This document shows positions 33,601-42,974 of a stretch of 64,000 bases of DNA, one piece after another. Position 1 is the first letter of the stretch, and every line of letters starts with the position of its first letter. The DNA is from Ypsolopha sequella (taxonomy: Eukaryota; Arthropoda; Insecta; Lepidoptera; Ypsolophidae): contig OW203985.1 of NCBI GenBank assembly GCA_934047225.1, forward strand, positions 4,853,501 through 4,917,500, given 5' to 3'. Made by a program: the position numbers and the translations under genes. The notes beneath the pieces were generated by a model. That model saw nothing but the letters and a program-made list of their open reading frames with translations. It was not told the DNA's origin and did no database searches.

Positions 33601-34309
33601 CTTAAAGGCAAAAGTATTTAACTGATAAGTTATCTCTTACCAAGGGCTTGATCCACCGACTTAAGGTCGCTTAAGGAGCTATGGAGTGAGCTATGCGTGG
33701 GATATCACTAATGAATAAAATCGAATAAAATAAAAGTAAAAAATAATTTCGTTCGGAAACGCGGCTCAGCCTACGGCCTGAACAAAAACACTTTAGCAAA
33801 GGACATTTCAAAGAAAAAAAAAATTGTTTCGTTTGGAAAAGCGGCTCGGACCTTCGGCCTCGCCAAAAACCACCAAAGATACTTTAGAAATTAAGATGAC
33901 ATTTTTCAGGGTATTCGGAAAATCATTCCATAAGGACAAAATTATTTTTCGAAATACAGTAGCTTTGAAGTTATAGAGCTGAAATTTTGCTTCTGTTACT
34001 AGGGTTGGGTTTAAGGATTTAATATATTTAAAAAAAATATTGTGTTTCAAAGTGTTAACACACTAACCGAAGTTTAATTCAGAGAAAAAAAATATAATTT
34101 CGTTCAGAATTTACCTAAATTTTCAATTATGAATTTACAAATTTTACCTGGGAATCAAATAAGTGATCGAGAAATTATTTCGTGAGGAAACGTAGCTCGG
34201 CCTTCGGCCTCGTCAAAGCCTGAGAATCAAACAAGAGATCAAGAAATAATTTTAAACTACAAAAAACTAAATCCACGCGGGCGAAGCCGCGGGCAAAAGC
34301 TAGTTTTAA

Positions 34310-34915
34310 ATAAATGTAAAATACCAATTTGTTTGGATTACCAAGTAAAAATCTTTAAAAAATACTCAAATAAATATTAAATTTAGATTTTACGACTGAT
34401 TTGTAATATAAATATCCTAACATTTCTTAATAAATTTGATATGCAACAACTGCGATATCAGTGTAAAGAATTCAAGTAGATTTAAACTTGTTTGTAAAGA
34501 AGCTTTGATAAAACTTAAATAACTTTTTTTCAATTGTCTAATTTAAATAATTTAGATAAACTTAAAATTAAACAAAATTAAAAAATAATTATTATTTCTA
34601 AAGTAAATTAATAAGTATTTTGTTAACATTTAGTTTATAAGGCGAGATAAATTAATCATTTGCATGCTGTGATTTCTTTAATAAGTAAGAAGTTAAGCAT
34701 TTAATGAAGTTTGAATTGTGTTTGTATTTAAGGCTTACCAACTACTAGAAATCCTAATAAAGGAAATCTAAAATCTAAATAAAAAAAATAGTCTCAATAA
34801 TTGGTTTGTATTTTAAAATTTAAAGGTTAAATTAATTTACTATGGGGTACTCCAGTACCCCAGTATAGGAATGACAAGTACACCGGATAGTGTAGGGTTC
34901 TAGGGCTCTGACTTA
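34310..34915 (+). repeat. Dispersed repeat L, copy 1
   Basis: Left block ATGTAAAATACCAATTTGTT and right blocks GGGGTACTCCAGTACCCCAG and CCGGATAGTGTAGGGTTCTA are shared with 47560-47957. That copy has the same ends but a shorter middle. No coding. Confidence 0.65.
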
Positions 34916-35439
34916 ACCTGACCTTTAAAGAGCGTGTTTAAGGTCTGCAGAAATGTCAAATGTCTTTTGATAGTAACATTTTAACCTTTATTCAGAAATA
35001 TTTGCACGGTAACTTAAATATTTACGAGTGAGCTCTTATGTATCTTCGCTTAACAAATAATAAGTTCTATTTACAATTTTATTTACTTTTGTTATTCCTT
35101 GCTTTGTATAAAGATATTTTGTTTCATTTAAATTTTAGCTTTTTAGGCGTTGTCACAACGACGCGACGCAGTGGGGCTAGGTGGCGGGTAACATATGGAG
35201 TCGTAGAAAAACCAGCCAAGTGTGAGTCCAACTTGCTCACAAACGGTTCCATTTCACCACAAAATACGGATACTTCACTTGCAGTTATAAAATTCCAACT
35301 TAACTTGACACTTACGATCTATTAAACTGTTTGTATCTATAGAATATATTAAAGTTGGGACATGATTAATTTCTAAATGATTCAATGTTTGTAATTATCT
35401 GATTTTTTTTCTGTTTGTGCTAAAGGACCTACCTGTAAT
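34916..35439. other. Mostly featureless; short family F piece at 35212-35265
   Basis: CCAAGTGTGAGTCCAACTTG..CACAAACGGTTCC is a diverged family F start. The 95-codon frame at 35038 runs into this repeat and is not a gene. Confidence 0.45.
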
Positions 35440-35765
35440 AGTAGTTTATGCTACAAGGGCGAAAAGGAATAAATTACGAGGACGATTTAAAACACGAGCG
35501 TAGCGAGTTTTTCAATGCATAGTGTGAGGATATAAAACAAATATAATCTTGTGAACTTTAAATTATGATTGGCTCAAAAGGACTCAAATCCAGAGCCGTT
35601 AAATAGTGGAAAAAAAATTATAACATTTATGGTACATAGAAAAGGTCGCAGGTTAGCCAACTTCTCGTAATAAAAAAAAAATAAAACCCTAAGGCAAAAT
35701 GATCGACTTTCTGTCCGATTTTGATGCATAAAAAGTGGGCCTTTACGAGCACTTCCATTGAAAAC
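35440..35765 (+). repeat. Dispersed repeat I, copy 3
   Basis: As the copy at 19146 but with the central TGTTTTAAACGTAACC..ACTACG segment deleted, joining GAGCGTAGCGAG directly to TTTTTCAATGCAT. It extends further right than copy 2, through AAAGTGGGCCTTTACGAGC. Confidence 0.7.
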
Positions 35766-35799
35766 GAAATTTCAAGTTTCTAAGTCAACTGGAAGTGCC

Positions 35800-36056
35800 C
35801 TAAAAGTTTTTATTCCCTTGTGAATGTCAAGAATGTGTACGAAATTTACTATGTAAAGTGCAATACATTTTTTTGCGTCCAGTTAGAAGCCTCATTTGTT
35901 TACAGCACCATTAACCTGTAAATTTCTGCACGAGGTATCAGTTTCAACTTAATATCTCGTACAGGGCTCAAGAGAAGGGTCTTGACAGACAGACAGACAA
36001 CAAAGTGATCCTATAAGGGTTCCGTTTTTTCATTTTAAGGTACGGAACCCTAAAAC
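35800..36056 (+). repeat. Family F repeat (GGGTTCCGT type)
   Basis: Ends with CAGACAGACAGACAACAAAG, ATAAGGGTTCCGTTTT and GGTACGGAACCCTAAAAC, the typical right half of family F. Confidence 0.65.
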
Positions 36057-36547
36057 GGACGTAAAAGTGTAATTGATTTGCGAAGACTTTTATTTGTTAT
36101 CTAGAAGGTGTCTTTGAAAAAAAAAAAATTTTATTATGCTTTAAGTTAAGGGAGCTATAAAGTATTTATATTTTGACGCTTTGAATGCGCAAAGGGACAG
36201 CCAAACAATCGTACACCAATTTTTAATGCCGAATTTTCCGTCCAGGGCGGCTATTCTCGCAATATTTTCACACGCTTTATGTTTCATACGACTTCGTTAA
36301 TTGCGTGATAAATGCCGTGTGATGATAATACTAACAAGAAAAACTCCTAGAAATGTCAAACATGTTAATGAATCCGGGTAAAAGGGTTTTATTTTAAAAG
36401 CTTGATATGTTTCTGTGCAAAGAGCTTCTAAAAATCACCCGCTTTGGCCTTCGCAAACTGTCGCATGTGCCAAGACGTGAAAGGGGTAGGAAGGTGTATT
36501 AGACACCATTTGTTACTTAAGGTTTACCTCGCTCAGTTTAAATTAAC
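36057..36547. other. No feature seen
   Basis: Intergenic sequence; nothing recognised. Confidence 0.4.
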
Positions 36548-36660
36548 ATCAAATCATTGCGTTAGAGACATGAAAAATAAAACTAAATCTGGATATAAGG
36601 AGCTCATAATTGGGACTTAAGGGGGGCTTATCCCAATTTAGTCTCTTTTCAATTTAATTT
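36548..36660. repeat. Diverged extra copy of the SINE-hairpin arm
   Basis: TCATTGCGTTAGAGACATG..CTAAATCTGGATATAAGGAG parallels the left arm at 36676 (TCATTGCAGTATAGAAACG..GTAAATCAGGATGTTAGGAG). It lacks the tRNA-like core. Confidence 0.5.
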
Positions 36661-36664
36661 TAAA

Positions 36665-36895
36665 CCAACGTTATATCATTGCAGTATAGAAACGCAGAAA
36701 GAAAAGTAAATCAGGATGTTAGGAGCTCTGAACCGGGAGTTGAACCTGGGACCTCTCGTTTTCCGGGCGATTGCTCTAACCTCTGAGCAATCGCCCGGCA
36801 AGCGAGAGGTCCCGGGTTCGGTTCCCGGTTCATAGCTCCTCACATTCAGATTTACTTTTCTTTCTGCGTTTCTATACTGCAATGATATAATGTTA
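36665..36895. repeat. Hairpin made of two inverted tRNA-derived (SINE-like) units
   Basis: Arms of about 115 bp and a loop of about 10 bp. Both arms carry TATAGAAACGCAGAAAGAAAAG and a tRNA-like core with a B-box-like GGTTCGGTTCCCGG (right arm, plus) or its inverse (left arm), and an A-box-like GCAATCGCCCGG context. An inverted head-to-head duplication of one SINE is the simplest reading. Confidence 0.8.
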
Positions 36896-37744
36896 ATTTA
36901 TATCTCCTTGCGATGGATACAGCGTCAAGTGTTCAAACATAGAAATTTATTTCTGTCATAGTTTTAATTTTAAACCATTAAATTGTGATCTATTTATTTA
37001 TCAAAAATATTGCACAGCATTACAGACTTATCCAATTCACTGTACAGTTAAAAAGGTATTAAATAATTATATGCATAGAATATTAACAGAAACATAAAAA
37101 AATAACAAAAAGTAGGTAACCAAGATAAAAATCTTTTGGCCTAAAGCTTAGTAACTATCTAAGGATATCGTCATTGAGGCTTCACTCTCACAGAATTTCA
37201 AGCATTCCCGCACCACATCCAACATTATGTCAGAGAAAAGATCACACAGTGGTTCTGATACCAAGAGTGCGTTGAGTTTCAAGGGTGCACGTTTTCTGAG
37301 TGAAAAACGTGTTTTTTGAGAGCGCGCAATGTTTCGTTTTTCGTAACAGCCACGGCTCAGGGTGGGGTACTGAAACGTCATAGAGTTTAGTTCTATTTGA
37401 TGCAAAATGAGAAAATTTAATTTTCATGCAAAATGAAATTGCTCATTTAACTCAGGTAATTAATAACGCAAGCCCCGAAGTAACTAATTGTGAGGACGCC
37501 CTACCGGTCCGACCACCAATACCATCTGCATCGATGTCATCCCGAGCACTGCGGGCGGCAGCCCGCAGTGTAAGGCGTAACGTAGTCGCGTAAACGTCTT
37601 CACTCAACCAGATGAAGGCAGTCTAAATATGCTGAAACTGGTCGGCTATCCCGATCATAACACGTATTGAGGTGAGCCGTTTATATAAATCATGAATTAT
37701 CCTCAAGTCTCATTTAATTGTATAAATTGCTTAATGTCAAGGAT
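36896..37744. other. No gene; GC-richer patch at 37490-37690
   Basis: AT-rich until 37480, then ACTGCGGGCGGCAGCCCGCA (a small palindrome) and CAACCAGATGAAGGCAGTC, which look like part of a dispersed repeat without a partner here. Confidence 0.4.
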
Positions 37745-37825
37745 AAGGGGCCCTTAAACCCGGGACTTATTGCTTACCGGAAAATTGCTCTACTGAGTGA
37801 GTTATCCAACTGGCGTAGCAAAGTG
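37745..37825 (-). mobile_element. tRNA-like SINE head
   Basis: Minus strand: CACTCAGTAGAGCAATTTTC (A-box region) and GTCCCGGGTTTAAGGGCCCC (B box). Related to the tRNA-like core of the hairpin at 36665. No tail assigned. Confidence 0.55.
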
Positions 37826-37953
37826 TTTAATCGCGCGCGACGCAACTTAGTTGAATCACAAGTGCGAGGAGCGTGACACGATGTTTTTGCGATTAAACAG
37901 TACGTCACGCTCCTTGCACTTGTGATTCAACAAGTGGCGTCGCGCGCGATTAC
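37825..37953. repeat. Hairpin with CpG-rich TAATCGCGCGCGACGC ends
   Basis: Arms of about 48 bp (TTGAATCACAAGTGC, GGAGCGTGAC) around a loop of about 26 bp. Termini TAATCGCGCGCGACGC and GCGTCGCGCGCGATTA. Single copy in the window; MITE-like. Confidence 0.75.
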
Positions 37954-38616
37954 CACGCCTGCAGGACTCAATACAACTCGTGAATTTACTCATGCGCATT
38001 CCCATTAGTGTAATTGTAATTTGTACAATAATTTTAATTCGTTGGTTTACAATTCCACATTTGGGAAGTTAGCCCTTAGAGAACGTCACGCTATATTATG
38101 GCAGTTCTTACCACGTATGCATAGAGGTGACAATTGTACAGAGAGGTGCGTGCTCGTGTGTGCAAATGTCACTTTGGCTAGGGTGCATGCAAAGACCTTA
38201 AGGCGAATGGATACGCCAACTGCAATTTGGACCTGTCTTTGAAGGCCTACTCCTCCCACACGGATGGTCCGAAAACTTTCATAAAAATATATGATAGGCA
38301 TTATAGAGTCAAAAATAAATTTTTAGTTTCATAAACTATTTTTCTATTGTAAGTTTTGACGAAAAAAATCGAAAGTCATCGAAAGTTTCACATGATTAAC
38401 ACAAGAATTCTTTTACTCCTTCCAAACGCCTAAAGCGATTTTAATAATTATTTCACCAAATTATAGGAAATTTTTAGCAAAAGTGTCGTGACCGTTGAAG
38501 GATTACACCTTTTCGACCAAGCTCTCAATCGCCCAAGCATCTGAAATGTAACGTGCGAAAAGGAGCTTCGTTCCAAAAAAAATGTCGTTCTAGGTTCTCT
38601 TATAACAGTTTTTTTT
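37954..38616. other. No feature seen
   Basis: Intergenic sequence; the frames at 38021-38301 are unrecognised. Confidence 0.4.
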
Positions 38617-39178
38617 TTAAGGCGATATGTGAAAAAAAATCGCTTGTTTTTTTCTGTGTATTTTATGAAATACACGGAAAATTATAATCAGTTTCTGGTA
38701 TAAACCTACATTTTGACTTTATAACCTAGGGTTTTGTTTTTGGAAAACATGTTTGGATAACATTGTTTTAAAAAAACACTTGTACTTATCCACATATTAC
38801 GTACAACTTTATTATGCCCGACCGGTTTCGCTGTAAAGCATGTTTTTTTAAAACAATGTTTTATAAACTCCACCAAGTGCCAACAATCACTAGCATCTAC
38901 TATGTTTGGATAAACTTTCCTCGATAGAAATAATTGTTGAAATGAGGTATTCTAACACACTTTTTCTCCTCGTTTAACGAGTAGCAGCCATGTACAGAAA
39001 TCGAACATATTTTATTAGATAGGTTTCAACAATATCTAGATTTTGATTTTGGAAATTTTGCTAGCTCTTATAGTTTTTTTTATAAAAATATAAAACCAAC
39101 TTTTTTCCCTTTTGCCCTGAATCCACCCCTCTCACACTGCGCATTTTTTCGCTTGGAGTGACGGTGACAAAAATAAAA
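38617..39178 (+). mobile_element. TTAA-flanked MITE family A, copy 2, interrupted
   Basis: Left end TTAAGGCGATATGTGAAAA. Internal blocks (GGAAAACATGTTTGGATAA, TTTTTCCCTTTTGCCCTGAA, CGCTTGGAGTGACGGTGA) match 41158-41581. The right TIR is lost after AAATAAAATTC. A 141-bp insertion (38761-38901) splits it. Confidence 0.8.
38761..38901. mobile_element. 141-bp insertion with 12-bp target duplication
   Basis: Flanked by ATGTTTGGATAA at 38749-38760 and 38902-38913; the uninterrupted copy at 41288 has this 12-mer once. Contains an inverted pair (CATTGTTTTAAAAAAACA, TGTTTTTTTAAAACAATG) and CCCGACCGGTTTCGC. The long duplication fits target-primed retroposition more than a DNA transposon; class unknown. 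Confidence 0.7.
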
Positions 39179-40164
39179 TTCTTTGTTGCTCCACTTTTTT
39201 TGTACCTTACTACCTAAGTAATTAATATTTTTATATCAAAATTTGAAGTTCGAAAGTGTATTTAAGATGGTTGCGTCGGGGCTCTTTAACACACGCACAA
39301 CTTATTATTATTTTGAATACAAGCATTAATAAATGTGATTTACAGCACTATGCAACAATGTTATAATGTCAATTAAGCTTTCTTAGGAAAGTCCCCCTCA
39401 ACAACTATAAACACGCTTTAAACATTGATGTTTCATAATTCGTTAATCTTAACAGAATAATCTAGTCAGTAAGGAACGAATCCAACCCCCTTTGATTAAG
39501 AGTCTGGCGACCAACCAACTGGCCTGTCTAGTAACTCGTGCCTTAAAACGACAACGACTAAAAGGTCATCGTTCACAAGTCACAAACTGTCTCGCTTCGA
39601 GTTCACTTTTTGCGAGGGCAGCGCTCGTTCGCAGTTTTTTAACCTATTTTCCTTGTAAATTGCTAAGCAGAAGTTTATTGTTGTAGCCTCGAGTTGCCAG
39701 TTAATTAACAAGGCTTACGGAGCAAGTGTCACTTTGCTAGAAATTATGCTTCTGTGTACGTTTGCCTCGCACACGACATTGTGTGTTGTGTTAGGTTCTA
39801 GATAAAATGCATATGTAACTTTACGAAAACGCTCCGGGACGTCTTGAGCTTATTTTGCTAGTCGTAGTTTGGCCATCATTTTAATAATATGTGTTTGGTA
39901 GTTATACAAATTATGTTTTATCGTTTTTAGAAAAACTTTCGAAAGATGCTTGATTAATTTAATTAAATTTAAAATTACCTAATTTACTATAGTTAGCGGA
40001 ATATTGCAAATTATAAGTATATCCGTAAGTATATTAGCGTGTTTTATGTTAAAATAAATTGTCATGAATGATTGAAACTGTAGCTACCAATTTGTTGTAA
40101 CTACCTGTTAGGTTGGTTTAAAACTGTTGTCGCCTTTCAGAAACACTGAATTATAGAAAGAATT
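39179..40164. other. No gene seen
   Basis: Intergenic; the frame at 39492-39686 has no recognisable domain. Confidence 0.4.
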
Positions 40165-40445
40165 TACCCGGATGACATTCAATTATTAGAAAGGGCTCAA
40201 AAGAGCCATATTAAAGACGATGTATTTTAAACCATACCGTTATCCCGCAGATAATCTATATGATGAATGTAAATTGCTTAATGTAAGAAAATTGTTTGTC
40301 AGGAACCTTCTCCTATACCATAATACAAATAGACATCTACTTAACATAAAGTCTTCAAATTTTAGTACTAGAAATGTAATTATTTATTTATTAGGAGCAC
40401 CAATGTTACATACACAAAAAAGTATAATACTATTAAATATGTAGG
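40165..40445 (+). pseudogene. LINE (Jockey/CR1-like) RT C-terminal fragment, piece 1
   Basis: After a frameshift near 40190, the plus strand reads KRAILKTMYFKPYRYPADNL then YDECKLLNVRKLFVRNLLLY. This is the segment after the RT thumb in Jockey/CR1-group LINEs (usually RaQ..aiL...Y..PTd.LY.e...l.VRqLf). The frame closes at 40441. Upstream RT is absent. Confidence 0.65.
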
Positions 40446-40681
40446 GTTAGCATCCGTGTGTCGTAACGTTACAGGTGCACACGTTTTACAAATAACAGAG
40501 AGCTTTATCAAAAGTTAAATGTAACAATTACAATATACATGATAATACTTTTAACAGTGCAGATGAATAATCTAAAGCTACTATGTATAAATATATATAC
40601 ATATATATATATATATAAATAAAAGTATTTATAGAGTAAAACTAAAACGAACGCTAACAGAATTTTAAATTATGACTTTAA
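40446..40681. other. Spacer with TA microsatellite
   Basis: TATATACATATATATATATA run at about 40590-40615; otherwise unassigned LINE-internal or 3' sequence. Confidence 0.5.
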
Positions 40682-40908
40682 CCCCCGGTTTCTGAAAGGC
40701 CAATCAAAGTTAACAGTAGATTAAAAAAACTTTAACCGCAAATAACGGTGAAAATAAAGCATATATGAAGTCTGAATAGTGATGAATCAATAATTAACTT
40801 AGTTAATTTTTGATTTCAATGTAAAATTCCCACTTTTTCTGGCTTAATCCGCAGATAATTATTTTTTAATCTACTGTTAACATTGATTGGCCTTTCAGAA
40901 ACCGGGGG
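40682..40908 (-). mobile_element. MITE family E, copy 2 (227 bp)
   Basis: Inverse of 21314-21540 with the same total length and the same 20-bp CCCCCGGTTTCTGAAAGGCC termini. It lies between two LINE fragments, so it probably inserted into the LINE. Confidence 0.85.
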
Positions 40909-40964
40909 TAAACAATTAAGAATCTTAGATTTAAAATAGGGAGACTAAACAAAAATATATCTAA

Positions 40965-41157
40965 TTATAACTAAAGGTGTCTTTGAAGTCTCAAGCAAGT
41001 ACTACTTTTGCTCAGAGATCTCATGCCTTTCATGGTCCATATCTGTTTAATAAAATCGACTCGGAATGGAAAATTAACCAATATTGTCATAACCGTTTAA
41101 ATAAGTATCTCAATAAGTGGCTAGTGGGCTTATCGGCTGAGGAAGTGGAGTCTTTAC
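40965..41157 (+). pseudogene. LINE (Jockey/CR1-like) RT C-terminal fragment, piece 2
   Basis: Reads SLKSQASTTFAQRSHAFHGP then YLFNKIDSEWKINQ, NRLNKYLNKWLVGLSAEEVE. T-x-F-x-QRS-x-x-x-x-GP-x-x-x-N is the usual distal motif of these LINEs and would follow piece 1 after a gap. It runs directly into the TTAA element at 41158, which truncates it. Confidence 0.65.
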
Positions 41158-41581
41158 TTAAGGCGATATGCGAAAAAAATACGGTTGTTTCTTTTCTGTG
41201 TATTTCATGAAATACACGGAAAATTTTAATAAATTTCTGGTATATGCATTTTGACTATATAATCTAACGTTTTGTAATTGGAAAACATGTTTGGATAAAT
41301 TTTCCTCGATAGAAATAATTGTTGAAATGAGGTCTTCAAACACACTTTTTCTCCTCGTTTGACGAATAGGAACCATATACAGAACTCAAACATATTTTAT
41401 TAGGTGTGTTTCAACAATATCTAGAGATTTAATATTTGAAATTTTGCTAGCTATTTTATTATTTTTAGTAAAAATATAAAACCAACTTTTTTCCCTTTTG
41501 CCCTGAATCCGCCCCTCTCGTACTGCGCGATTATTCGCTTGGAGTGACAGTGAAAAAAATAAAATTCGCATAGCCTTTTAA
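41158..41581 (+). mobile_element. TTAA-flanked MITE family A, copy 3 (complete)
   Basis: 424 bp. TTAA at 41158-41161 and 41578-41581; ends TTAAGGCGATATGCGAA and TTCGCATAGCCTTTTAA, roughly inverted. Best-preserved copy of the family. Confidence 0.85.
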
Positions 41582-41864
41582 GATTGAACAATGAAATGAT
41601 GTGGGAAGAATTGTTTAGTATTGTTTAGATTTAAGATTAAGTAAGTAAAAGTAACTTCTAAGTTAAACTAAAGTCCTTTCAATATACCGAAAAACCTATT
41701 GTTATAAAGAGATTTCCCGGAATTTAAAGTCAATATTCAGTATTATTCTACTACTACTAACGTCCATAATACCACTATAATATATTTATTGTGACGTGGA
41801 CAGAGTCGCGACTTTGAAGAGGGTAAGGGGAGCAAGTCTCTCCCTATAATCCAAAATCCACCCG
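41582..41864. other. No feature seen
   Basis: AT-rich spacer between two TTAA elements. Confidence 0.35.
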
Positions 41865-42371
41865 TTAAGAAGATGGCATACTCTAGCAACTTTTTTTTAT
41901 TACCCGTCCAGTACAATAAGTCTAATGGCAAAGACTTTATTTGCTTTTCATAGAGGCGATTATATGTTGGCTCTTTGGCCTCTTTTTCTTAGACGCGTAA
42001 TACTAGTGATCACGCAGCGAAACAACAAACTGGTGTGTTTTAAGCTAATACTGAAATATTTTGTAGGGAAAAAATATTGAATTTAGGTGATATACCTTCA
42101 TATTTCTATTACCTATTTTATGAAAAAAAATCAAGTTGCTCTCTTAACCGCGTTCTTCAAGCGAACGTTTGAAAACCAAAAAAAAGAGGGTGCAAAACAT
42201 TTTTTTTTGACAAAAGTCTAAATCTTAGTACATTGTTTATACGTAAGATCCCTAGAGAAAAGATTAATAAACCAAATATATTTTTTTCAATACAAGGAGA
42301 GTCCGAATTTCTTCAAACGAATCCTAGATAGACTGGAGTTGGTTATGCTCTAGGCTCAGGTACAGTCTTAA
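41865..42371 (-). mobile_element. TTAA-flanked element family B, copy 3
   Basis: 507 bp, inverse of 21924-22422, with TTAA at 41865-41868 and 42368-42371. Shares CGCAGCGAAACAACAAACTG and CTTTTCATAGAGGCGATTAT with copy 1. Confidence 0.8.
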
Positions 42372-42974
42372 GTTTTTCTTGTTTAAATGTATTGTATTTG
42401 AGTTATTTTTGTACAAAAATCATCGAAATCAGCCCGCCAAAATAGATGGGCACGTTAGCTGAGTATTAGAGCCTCACGGGCAGCGTGGTTCTATAGTTCT
42501 CAGCGTTCCACAGAAATATGAGGAAATATCAAGAGAAATATTAAAATAATCATTTAAAAAAGAAAACGTTGGATTCGTGGGGTCCCGCAGTCTTTGCACC
42601 TTGTCGCGGAGTAGCGATTTAGATGAAACTTTTTATTTGAAAAATGTTTCATTTATTATTATACTTTTACGAAAGTATAGTATTTCGATTTATTAGAATT
42701 ATTTAGTTTTAATTTTCGGTATATTTTTTGTTACTTTATTATTGAAACTGTTATTTATAAGCATATGCATATTAATGTAAAAAATATATATAATGTAATG
42801 AGCATGTATTTTGATTTTGAAAATGATTGCAGAATTCTTGTGCATAGTCCTTCCATTGGAATATATTTCATTTAAGTTGAATTTAGATAATTTTATTCCA
42901 CTTCTTTAGTGCAATGTGAGGCAAAAATCAGGAACCACTTGTAGACGCCAACATTAGATATATTTTTTCAACTA
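42372..42974. other. No feature seen
   Basis: AT-rich sequence up to the Tc1-like element; nothing recognised. Confidence 0.4.

Larger units (their letters stand above)
31948..34303 (+). mobile_element. Non-autonomous Helitron 2 with nested insertions
   Basis: 2356 bp. 5' TCCCACTAATATTATAAATG preceded by A; 3' hairpin GCGGGCGAAGCCGCGGGC, then AAAAGCTAG followed by T. That is the canonical Helitron insertion between A and T with a CTAG end. Internal 150-bp direct duplication at 32007-32155 and 32158-32310. Repeated GGCTCGGCCTTCGGCCTCG-type palindromes at 33770, 33845 and 34195. Nested: an inverted-repeat element (32391-33115) and an RTE-like fragment (33305-33600). No Rep/Hel coding. Confidence 0.85.
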
